Made by a program: the position numbers and the translations under genes. The notes below the pieces were generated by a model. It was not told where the DNA came from, made no database searches, and saw only the letters and a list, made by a program, of their open reading frames with translations. From contig NZ_JACEZT010000017.1 of assembly GCF_014042345.1 (NCBI RefSeq), positions 1 to 64,000 of the forward strand: DNA of 64,000 bases, in the 5' to 3' direction. The DNA comes from Rugamonas brunnea (GTDB lineage: Bacteria > Pseudomonadota > Gammaproteobacteria > Burkholderiales > Burkholderiaceae_D). Positions 36,800 to 44,038 of this stretch are shown piece after piece. The stretch's first letter is position 1, and each line of letters begins with the position of its first letter.

Positions 36800-38799
36800 A
36801 CCATCACGCCGCATTCGCCGTCCTGTCGCTGAGCGCCCTGCTGTGCGGCTGCGCCGGCAGTCCCAACTACAAGGAAGGCAACGCATTGCTCGACGCGGGC
36901 CAGTTCGACCAGGGCCTCGCCAAGCTGGAACAGGCCGTGCGCGACGATCCGCACAACGCCGAATACCGCATGGTGCTGCTGAACCGCAAATTGAAGATCG
37001 TCAACAGCTACAACGCCCGCGCCGAGCTGCAACGCGAACAGGGCGACACGGCTGGCGCCGAACAGAGCTTCCGGCAAGCGCTGGCCGTCGATCCGGCCAA
37101 CAGCGTGGCGCGCCAGGGACTGGCCGCGCTGGCGCAGGACGCCCGCCACCGTCAGATCATGGCCGAGGCGGAGCAACTGCTGGCCAAAGGCGGCGACGCC
37201 AATCTCGCCCAAGCGCAGGACGTGCTGCGTCCACTGCTGCTGGAACGCCCCAACCAGCGCGACGCCCTGCGCCTGAAGACCCGCATCGCCGACGCCCAGA
37301 CCCGGCTGCATCCTGCGGGCGGACGGCTGGCCGCCGCCTACCGCAAGCCCGTCACGCTCGAATTCCGCGACGCGCCGCTGCGTTCCGTGTTCGACTTCAT
37401 CGGCAAGGTGTCGGGCCTGAACTTCGTGTTCGACCGCGACGTTGATCCCAACCTGCGCGCCACCATCTCGGTGCGCGACGCCAGCATCGAGCAGGCCATC
37501 TCCATGCTGCTGGGCGCCAACCAGCTGGAGCAGACCGTCACGGGCGAGCGCGCCATCACCATCTATCCCAACACGCCGCAGAAGGTGAAGGACTACCAGC
37601 AACTGGTGGTGCGCAGCTTCTTCCTCGCCAACGCCGACGTGAAGACCGTGGCCTTCACGCTCAAGACCCTGCTCAAGGCACGCGACATCGTCACCGACGA
37701 ACGGATCGGCATGATCATGATGCGCGACACACCGGAAATGGTGCGCATGGCCGAACGCATCATCGCCGTGCAGGACGTGGCCGATCCCGAAGTGATGCTG
37801 GAAGTGGAGGTGCTGGAGGTCAAACGCACGCGCGGCCAGGAGCTGGGCATACGCTGGCCCGACGGCGCCGGCCTGACCCTGCTCGGCCAGGGCAACAGCC
37901 TGCCGGGCAGCTTGAAACTGGCCGACCTGCGCCGCATCAACGGCGAGAACATCGCGCTGGGCCTCGGCTCCGTCACGCTCAACGCCACCAAGACGGACAC
38001 CGACAGCAACATCCTGGCCAATCCCCGCATCCGCGTGCGCAACAAGGACAAGGCCAAGGTGCTGATCGGCGACCGCGTGCCCGTCATCACCGTCACCACC
38101 AACCAGGGCGTGAGTTCGGACAGCGTCAACTACGTCGACGTGGGCCTGAAGCTGGACGTGGAGCCGAACGTCTACCTGGACGACGAAGTGGCCATCAAGA
38201 TCAACCTGGAAGTGAGCAGCGTGGTCAAGGACATCACCAGCAAGTCCGGCACCCAGGCCTACCAGATCGGCACCCGCAGCGCCGCCACCGTGCTGCGCCT
38301 GCACGACGGCGAAACCCAGGTGCTGGCGGGCCTGATCAACGACGAGGACCGCAAGACGGCCTACAAGGTGCCGGGCCTGGGCGAAGCGCCCGTGCTGGAC
38401 CGCCTGTTCGGCAGCCAGAAGGACGACAGCACCCGCAGCGAGATCGTGCTGTCGATCACCCCGCACGTGCTGCGCGCCATCCAGCGCCCCGAAATGAGCG
38501 CGGCCGAATTCAATTCCGGCACCGAGACCGATATCGGTGGACGCGGCGCGGCCGGCCTGGTGTTGGCTTCGGCCGGGGCCAGCACGGGAGCCGGCGCCGG
38601 CGCCGGCCAGCCCGCGCGCGCCGCCACGGCCATGACGGGCGGCGCGCCAATGACCGACGCGGACGCGCCGACGTCGGCCCCGACCGAGCCGCCAGCCGTC
38701 CCCGACGCCGGCGACGGCGCCTCCGCTCTCCCCGCGCAGCCTTCCACCAAGCCAATTCCGCCGGGCGGCATCCCGTACGCGCCGAAAAAGGGACAGTGA
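36796..38799 (+). CDS. gspD: Lipoprotein secretin (GspD/MshL-like) with N-terminal TPR region
   Basis: This 667-aa protein starts with TTG 36796, overlapping the previous stop. The signal ends in a lipobox LLCGC (Cys at about 19), so this secretin is probably its own lipoprotein. A TPR region (about 22-175) is followed by N0 (VTLEFRDAPLRSVFDFIGKVSGLNFVF), N1 and the secretin channel (about 325-560; VEPNVYLDDEVAIKINLEVSS, ETQVLAGLINDEDRKT, VPGLGEAPVLDRLFGS). A Gly/Ala/Pro-rich tail ends the protein. It forms the outer-membrane pore. Few N domains make it closer to pilus secretins than to classical GspD. Confidence 0.92.
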   Translation: MNHHAAFAVLSLSALLCGCAGSPNYKEGNALLDAGQFDQGLAKLEQAVRDDPHNAEYRMVLLNRKLKIVNSYNARAELQREQGDTAGAEQSFRQALAVDPANSVARQGLAALAQDARHRQIMAEAEQLLAKGGDANLAQAQDVLRPLLLERPNQRDALRLKTRIADAQTRLHPAGGRLAAAYRKPVTLEFRDAPLRSVFDFIGKVSGLNFVFDRDVDPNLRATISVRDASIEQAISMLLGANQLEQTVTGERAITIYPNTPQKVKDYQQLVVRSFFLANADVKTVAFTLKTLLKARDIVTDERIGMIMMRDTPEMVRMAERIIAVQDVADPEVMLEVEVLEVKRTRGQELGIRWPDGAGLTLLGQGNSLPGSLKLADLRRINGENIALGLGSVTLNATKTDTDSNILANPRIRVRNKDKAKVLIGDRVPVITVTTNQGVSSDSVNYVDVGLKLDVEPNVYLDDEVAIKINLEVSSVVKDITSKSGTQAYQIGTRSAATVLRLHDGETQVLAGLINDEDRKTAYKVPGLGEAPVLDRLFGSQKDDSTRSEIVLSITPHVLRAIQRPEMSAAEFNSGTETDIGGRGAAGLVLASAGASTGAGAGAGQPARAATAMTGGAPMTDADAPTSAPTEPPAVPDAGDGASALPAQPSTKPIPPGGIPYAPKKGQ

Positions 38800-39284
38800 C
38801 CGTGACGACCCATCCCGGACGCCAGCGCGGTTTCACCTTCATCGAGCTGATGATCACGCTCACCATCATGGCCACGCTGGCCACGGTGGCCGTGCCGATG
38901 GCGCAGGTGGCGCTGCAACGCGACAAGGAACGCCAGTTGCGCACGGCCCTGATCGAACTGCGCGAGGCGATCGACGCCTACAAGCGGGCCGCTGACAACG
39001 GCCACATCAAGCCGGGTCTGGGCGAATCGGGCTACCCGAAAAAGCTGGAAGACTTGGTGGACGGCGTGCCCGACCAGCGCAGCCCGCGCAAACAGAACAT
39101 GTACTTCCTGCGCCGCCTGCCGCGCGACCCATTCGCGCCGCCCGGCACCAGCGCGGCGGCCAGCTGGGCCAAACGCAGCTACGCCTCGCCGCCCGACAAT
39201 CCCACCGAAGGCGAGGACGTGTTCGACGTCGCCTCGCGCTCGGACGCGGTGGGCCTGAACGGCGTGCCGCTCAAGCTATGGTGA
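38796..39284 (+). CDS. Type II secretion pseudopilin (GspG-like), 1 of 3
   Basis: This 162-aa protein has prepilin-peptidase motif QRG|FTFIELMITLTIM, with Glu at +5 and a hydrophobic helix. The C-terminal domain YPKKLEDLVDGV...LRRLPRDPFAP is of the GspG type. The start is GTG 38796 in a GTGA overlap with the secretin stop. It probably forms part of the pseudopilus that pushes substrates through the secretin. Confidence 0.9.
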   Translation: MTVTTHPGRQRGFTFIELMITLTIMATLATVAVPMAQVALQRDKERQLRTALIELREAIDAYKRAADNGHIKPGLGESGYPKKLEDLVDGVPDQRSPRKQNMYFLRRLPRDPFAPPGTSAAASWAKRSYASPPDNPTEGEDVFDVASRSDAVGLNGVPLKLW

Positions 39285-39670
39285 CGGCCATGCACAGGCG
39301 CGCGCGGAGCGGCTTCACGCTGATCGAACTGCTGGTGGTGCTGGCCATCATTTCGCTGCTGTTGACCATCGCCCTGCCGCGCTATTTCGGCTCGGTGGAG
39401 AAGTCGAAGGAAGTGGCGCTCAGGGAGAACCTGCAGGTGCTGCGCAGCGGGATCGACAAATACTACGCCGACAAGGGCGAATACCCGTCCGCGCTGGCCG
39501 ACCTGGTGGCGCAGCACTACTTCCGCACGGTGCCGCTGGACCCGGTGACGGAATCGTCGTCCACCTGGCAGTTGCTGCCCTCGCCCGACGTGGACAAACC
39601 GGGCGTGGCCGACGTGCGCAGCGGCGCCAAGGGCAACACGCGCGAAGGGGTGCCGTATGGCCAGCTGTAG
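39278..39670 (+). CDS. Type II secretion pseudopilin (GspG-like), 2 of 3
   Basis: This 130-aa protein has cleavage motif RSG|FTLIELLVVLAIIS with Glu at +5. GspG features follow: LQVLRSGIDKYYADKGEYPSALADLV and FRTVPLDPVTES. It is probably the major pseudopilin. ATG 39278 overlaps the previous gene by 7 bases; GTG 39281 and ATG 39290 are possible alternatives. It overlaps the next gene by 14 bases. Confidence 0.9.
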   Translation: MVTAMHRRARSGFTLIELLVVLAIISLLLTIALPRYFGSVEKSKEVALRENLQVLRSGIDKYYADKGEYPSALADLVAQHYFRTVPLDPVTESSSTWQLLPSPDVDKPGVADVRSGAKGNTREGVPYGQL

Positions 39671-40217
39671 CCAACCATGGCGGCGGCAGCGCGCGCGCGG
39701 CTTCGCCTACCTGTGGACGCTGCTGATGGTGGCGTTCATGGGCGTGGGCCTGACCATCGCAGGCGATTTGTATGCGACGGCCGCGCGGCGCGACCAGGAG
39801 CGCGAGCTGCTGTTCATCGGCCACGAATTCCGCAACGCCATCGCCAGCTACTACAAGGCCAACGGGCGCAACCAGTATCCGCAAACGCTGGACGAACTGC
39901 TCAAGGACCCGCGCTTCGCCGGCGCCACGCGCCACCTGCGCCGCCTGTACGCCGATCCCGTCACGGGCAAGGCGGAATGGGCGCTGGTGCTGCTGCAAGG
40001 CCGCATCGTGGGCGTGCATTCTCTGTCGGCCCGCCAGCCCATCAAGCAGGACAATTTCGAGGACGACGACGCGGGACTGCGCCTGAAAGCCCGTTACGCC
40101 GACTGGGTGTTCACCTACCCGCACGACCTGTTCATCCCACCCGAGAACGGCGCCACGCCCACGCCCGGCCCGGCGCCCAATGCCGCGCCCGGAGGTTCTG
40201 CCATGCGGGGAGGATAA
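39657..40217 (+). CDS. Pseudopilin-like protein without Glu5, 3 of 3
   Basis: This 186-aa protein has a basic leader (SCSQPWRRQRARG) before FAYLWTLLMVAFMGVGLTIAG, a prepilin-like helix in which the +5 residue is Trp rather than Glu. Missing Glu5 is typical of the tip pseudopilin GspK, but this protein lacks the large GspK domain. Its C-terminal part (YYKANGRNQYPQTLDELLKDPRF) is GspG-like. It probably caps or initiates the pseudopilus. It is the last gene of the overlapping run. Confidence 0.8.
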   Translation: MASCSQPWRRQRARGFAYLWTLLMVAFMGVGLTIAGDLYATAARRDQERELLFIGHEFRNAIASYYKANGRNQYPQTLDELLKDPRFAGATRHLRRLYADPVTGKAEWALVLLQGRIVGVHSLSARQPIKQDNFEDDDAGLRLKARYADWVFTYPHDLFIPPENGATPTPGPAPNAAPGGSAMRGG

Positions 40218-40263
40218 AATGGCGGTTTGAGCAGAACCGCCACGCTGCACGCCAGCGCCCCCA

Positions 40264-41610
40264 ATGAGCCTGAAAATTTCCCGTATCCTGCACGCCGGCT
40301 ATGTGTTCGAGTGCGGCGCCACGCGCATCGCCTTCGATCCCATCTTCGAAAATCCGTTCAGCCGCAACTGCCACGCCTTCCCCGACGTACGCTTCGACCT
40401 GGACCAGATCAGGCAACAGCGCTTCGACGCCGTCTTCATCTCACACTTCCACGACGACCACTGTTCGCTCGAAAGCCTGGACCTGCTGGACCGCGACACG
40501 CCCATCTACCTGTACTGCCTGTTCGACGAGCTGTTCGCCATGCTGCGCGAACTGGGCTTCCGCCACGTGCATGCGCTGCGCGTCGATGCAGCCGTCACCA
40601 TCGGCAGCATGGAGATCACCCCGCGCGAGGCGATCGACGCCGACGTGGATTCCATGTTCCAGGTGCGGGCCGATGGCCTCAATGTGCTCAACGTGGTGGA
40701 CGCGTGGATCGCCCCCGTCACGCTGGGCGTGCTGGCCCGCGAGGCGCCATGGGACATGGTGCTGTGGCCATTCCAGACCATGCGCGAAGTGGAGGTGCTG
40801 ATGCCCTCGCGATCGGAGATCGACCCGGTCGAGATTCCCGCCGAATGGCTGGCGCAGCTCAAGGTGCTCAATCCGCGCTACGTGGTGCCTAGCTCGTGCC
40901 AGTTCCAGCAGGAGCCGTGGTCGTGGTACAACCGCGCCTTCTTCCCGCTCACCTACCGGCTGTTCCAGCAAACGGTGGAGGCCACGCTGCCCCAGGCGCG
41001 GGTGGTGCGCCTCAATCCGTCCGTCTCCGTGACGCTGGACGCCACCACGCTGCGGCCTTCGGCCCCGCTGCCGTGGGTGATCCCCGTCGGCGAGCAGGAT
41101 GTCGATTACCAGTACGACGGCCACGCAGCCCCGCCAGCGACGGCCGACATCGCGCGCCACTTCGCGCCGTTGACCGCGGAGCAGGCGCGCACGGTGCGCG
41201 ATTATTGCCACGCCGGGCTGCTGGAGAAGTACGCGGACATGGAACTGGAACCGGGCGGCTATTTCGACCAGCCGCGCGTATGGCGCCTGTCTCTGTACGA
41301 TCATGACGGCTCGGTCACCCACTTGCGCTACCGGGTGCACGGCGACAGCATCGCGCGCCTGCCCGATGACGACGACAGTCCGCTGGGCTGGACGACGGAA
41401 GTCCCGCTGGCCAAGGTGTATGCGGCGCTGGCGTTGGGAGAATCGCTGACGTCGATGTACATGCGCATCAACGATGCACGCTTCGACGCGGTGACGGAGG
41501 AGGAGATCGCGGACGCGGAGATCGTGGACGATCCCCTGATCCGCTGCCTGTTCAACGACGCCTTCGGGGCCTACCAGGCCGCCCAGTTGCGCCGTCTTCA
41601 GGAACATTGA
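40264..41610 (+). CDS. Metallo-beta-lactamase-fold hydrolase
   Basis: This 448-aa cytoplasmic protein has the MBL motif HFHDDH (about residues 60-65, in AVFISHFHDDHCSLE) in an N-terminal domain that starts ISRILHAGYVFECGATRIAFDP. The C-terminal 150 residues are an added domain I do not recognise (EKYADMELEPGGYFDQPRVWRLSLYDHDG). Overall it resembles UlaG-like or Rieske-less MBL proteins of unknown substrate. It starts 46 bases after the last pseudopilin gene and may be read from the same transcript. Confidence 0.78.
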   Translation: MSLKISRILHAGYVFECGATRIAFDPIFENPFSRNCHAFPDVRFDLDQIRQQRFDAVFISHFHDDHCSLESLDLLDRDTPIYLYCLFDELFAMLRELGFRHVHALRVDAAVTIGSMEITPREAIDADVDSMFQVRADGLNVLNVVDAWIAPVTLGVLAREAPWDMVLWPFQTMREVEVLMPSRSEIDPVEIPAEWLAQLKVLNPRYVVPSSCQFQQEPWSWYNRAFFPLTYRLFQQTVEATLPQARVVRLNPSVSVTLDATTLRPSAPLPWVIPVGEQDVDYQYDGHAAPPATADIARHFAPLTAEQARTVRDYCHAGLLEKYADMELEPGGYFDQPRVWRLSLYDHDGSVTHLRYRVHGDSIARLPDDDDSPLGWTTEVPLAKVYAALALGESLTSMYMRINDARFDAVTEEEIADAEIVDDPLIRCLFNDAFGAYQAAQLRRLQEH

Positions 41611-41612
41611 CA

Positions 41613-41633
41613 CCCCGGCCAGGCCGGCCGGGG
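41613..41633. terminator. Bidirectional GC hairpin
   Basis: CCCCGGCC (41613-41620) pairs with GGCCGGGG (41626-41633) around a 5-base loop, centred between two convergent genes. There is no T-run on either side. Confidence 0.55.
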
Positions 41634-41645
41634 CGGTGGGACGAG

Positions 41646-42434
41646 TTACTTCTCGACGAAGGCGCGTTCCACCACGTAGCTGCCCTGGTGGTTCATATTG
41701 CCTTCATTGAAGCCCTTGGCCTTCAGCATCTCGGACAGGTCGTGCAGCATGGCGGGGTTGCCGCAAATCATCACGCGATCCTGCTCGGGATCGAGCTGGT
41801 CCAGGCCGAATTCGGCCGCCAGGGCGCCCGTTTCCAGCAGTTCGGGAATGCGGCCCGAGCGCACGAACGGTTCGCGGCTGGCCACCGGGCAGTAGATCAG
41901 CTTGTCCTTGATCAGATCGCCCAGGTATTCATGGTCGTGCAGTTCGGCCTCGATGAAGTCCTTGTAGCCGAATTCGCTCACGAAGCGCACGCCGTGCACC
42001 AGCACGATATGCTCGTAATCCTCGTAGTACTCGGGGTCGCGGATGATGCTCATGAACGGCGCCAGGCCGGTGCCGGTGCTCAGCAGGTACAGGTTGCGGC
42101 CCTTCTTCAGGTTATCCTTGATCAGGGTGCCGGTCGGCTTCTTGCCCACCAGCACGGTGTCGCCCACTTTCAGGTGCTGCAGGCGCGACGTCAGCGGGCC
42201 GTTCGGCACCTTGATGCTGTAGAACTCCAGCAAATCGTCGTAATGGGGGCTCACGATACTGTAGGCGCGCACCAGGGGACGGCCCTCCACTTCCAGGCCC
42301 ATCATCACAAACTGGCCGGACAGGAAACGCAAGCCAGCGTTGCGCGTGGTTTTAAAACTGAACAGCGTGTCGTTCCAGTGATGGACCTCGGTCACCGTTT
42401 CTGAGTAGTAATTCGGGAAATTGGCAGTGGTCAT
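41646..42434 (-). CDS. fpr: Ferredoxin/flavodoxin-NADP reductase
   Basis: This 262-aa FAD enzyme transfers electrons between NADPH and ferredoxin or flavodoxin. The FAD-binding RAYSIVSPHYDDLLEFYSIKVPNGPLT and NADP-binding LLSTGTGLAPFMSIIRDP and VMICGNPAMLHDLSEML segments are clear. The C-terminus VVERAFVEK is that of the bacterial subclass I FPR. ATG 42434 gives the family's usual N-terminus; an in-frame ATG at 42467 would add eleven residues. It is monocistronic and convergent with the MBL gene. Confidence 0.93.
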   Translation of the reverse strand: MTTANFPNYYSETVTEVHHWNDTLFSFKTTRNAGLRFLSGQFVMMGLEVEGRPLVRAYSIVSPHYDDLLEFYSIKVPNGPLTSRLQHLKVGDTVLVGKKPTGTLIKDNLKKGRNLYLLSTGTGLAPFMSIIRDPEYYEDYEHIVLVHGVRFVSEFGYKDFIEAELHDHEYLGDLIKDKLIYCPVASREPFVRSGRIPELLETGALAAEFGLDQLDPEQDRVMICGNPAMLHDLSEMLKAKGFNEGNMNHQGSYVVERAFVEK

Positions 42435-42631
42435 ACAGGTAGAGGTTGCAAGTTGATGGAGTTGCATCTAAAGCATGGCGCGCGGGCGCCGAAACGACAA
42501 TTGTACATCTTCCACCACTTGCCTGCATTTTAGGCGGCCCCCGACCGCCGCCGGACAGGCTGAAACTGCTATCATCGGCGCAGCGCAGACACCATGATCC
42601 GCGCTCCCACGACATACCCTCAGGAGACATT

Positions 42632-43858
42632 ATGACCATAGGCGGCAGCACCATCGAGCAGGCACTGGCCACCCTTTCCGACATGACAACGGGCGCCGTC
42701 CCCATCGGCAAGGACGAATACCGGCAACGCATCCACAAGGCGCAAGCCTATATGCGCGACCAGGGCATCGCGGCCATCTACCTGAACGCCGGCGCCAACC
42801 TCACCTACTTCACCGGCACCCGCTGGTCGGCCAGCGAGCGCATGGTGGGCGCCATCCTGCCGGCCTACGGCGCGCTCGAATACATCGCGCCCGCCTTCGA
42901 GGAAGCCACGATCAAGGACTTCATGCAGGTGGAAGGCCCCGTCAACTGCTGGGACGAGCATGAAAGCCCCTACCACCTGTTCATCGCCACCCTGCGGCGC
43001 ATGGGCGTGGCGCCGGACGCCGACCGCCCGCCGCGCGTGGGCATCTGCGAAAGCGCCGCCTTCTTTATCGTCGACGGCATCCGCCCGCTGGCGGCCGGCT
43101 ACACGCTGGAAAACGCCCGCACCGTGACGGCCTGGTGCCGCAGCCGCAAATCGGCCGCCGAAATCGCCCTGATGCAGCGCGCCAAGGACATGACCCTGGC
43201 CGTGCACGTGGCCACGGCCAGCATCCTGCACGAAGGGATCACCACGGTGGAAGTGGAACAATTCATCGAGCGCGCGCACCGCAAGGTGGGCGCCTCCGGC
43301 TCGTACTTCTGCATCGTGCTGTTCGGCGAGGCCACGGCCTACCCGCATGGCGTGAGCTACGTGCAAACGCTCAAGCGCGGCGACACGGTGCTGATCGACA
43401 CGGGCTGCAAGTTGCACAATTACATTTCCGACATCACCCGCACCTACGTGTACGGCCAGCCCAGCGACCATCAGCGGGCCGTGTGGGCCAGCGAGCAGAA
43501 GGCGCAGCTGGCCGCCTTCAATGCGGCGCAGCTGGGCGTGCCGTGCGAGGACGTGGACCGCGCCGCCCGCCGCGCGCTGGAGGAGGACGGCTACGGCCCC
43601 GGCTACAAGCTGCCCGGCCTGCCCCACCGCACCGGCCACGGCATCGGCCTCGACATCCACGAGTGGCCCTACCTGGTGGGCGGCGACGAGACCCCGCTGG
43701 ACGTGGGCATGTGCTTCTCGAACGAGCCGATGATCTGCATCCCCGGCCATTTCGGGGTGCGCCATGAAGACCACTTCTACATGACCGAGCAGGGCCCGAA
43801 GTGGTTCACGCAGCCGGCCTACAGCATCGACGACCCGTTCCGCCTGCAACGCAAGTAA
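42632..43858 (+). CDS. M24-family aminopeptidase (Xaa-Pro dipeptidase-like)
   Basis: This 408-aa protein has an N-terminal creatinase-like domain (about 30-170) and a pita-bread catalytic domain. The dinuclear metal ligands lie in VLIDTGCKLHNYISDITRTYV (two Asp), HRTGHGIGLDIHEWP (His), FSNEPMICIPGHF (Glu) and VRHEDHFYMTEQG (Glu). It should cleave an N-terminal residue before proline or a related bond. CAGGAG lies 6 bases before ATG 42632. Its stop codon is inside a 12-bp tandem repeat (43853-43888). Confidence 0.9.
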   Translation: MTIGGSTIEQALATLSDMTTGAVPIGKDEYRQRIHKAQAYMRDQGIAAIYLNAGANLTYFTGTRWSASERMVGAILPAYGALEYIAPAFEEATIKDFMQVEGPVNCWDEHESPYHLFIATLRRMGVAPDADRPPRVGICESAAFFIVDGIRPLAAGYTLENARTVTAWCRSRKSAAEIALMQRAKDMTLAVHVATASILHEGITTVEVEQFIERAHRKVGASGSYFCIVLFGEATAYPHGVSYVQTLKRGDTVLIDTGCKLHNYISDITRTYVYGQPSDHQRAVWASEQKAQLAAFNAAQLGVPCEDVDRAARRALEEDGYGPGYKLPGLPHRTGHGIGLDIHEWPYLVGGDETPLDVGMCFSNEPMICIPGHFGVRHEDHFYMTEQGPKWFTQPAYSIDDPFRLQRK

Positions 43859-43888
43859 GGTCACAAGTAAGGCCACAAGTAAGGCCAC
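43853..43888. repeat. 12-bp tandem repeat spanning the M24 peptidase stop codon
   Basis: AAGTAAGG recurs at 43853, 43865 and 43877 within a 12-base unit (CACAAGTAAGGC), three copies. The first copy contains the last codon and TAA stop of the peptidase gene. The array abuts the palindrome at 43889. It looks like recent slippage duplication of the gene end. Confidence 0.8.
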
Positions 43889-43947
43889 AACCGGGGTCAG
43901 GTCATGAATTGAGGAATTTTTCCTCAATTCATGACCTGACCCCGGTT
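43889..43947. repeat. Palindrome, GGGGTCAGG family, copy 4
   Basis: Perfect 28-base arms (43889-43916 and 43920-43947) with a 3-base TTT loop. The outer arm AACCGGGGTCAGGTCATG is identical to copies 1 and 3; the inner arm AATTGAGGAA is unique. It lies between the M24 peptidase stop and the GGDEF-EAL gene and may terminate the former. Confidence 0.9.
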
Positions 43948-44038
43948 TCTTATGCAGCCCAAGTGGCTAGCACGATGCTATAGTCATCAGGGATGCCGCT
44001 CGCCGGATCGGGCGGCGCACTCCACAATCTGTTCCATC

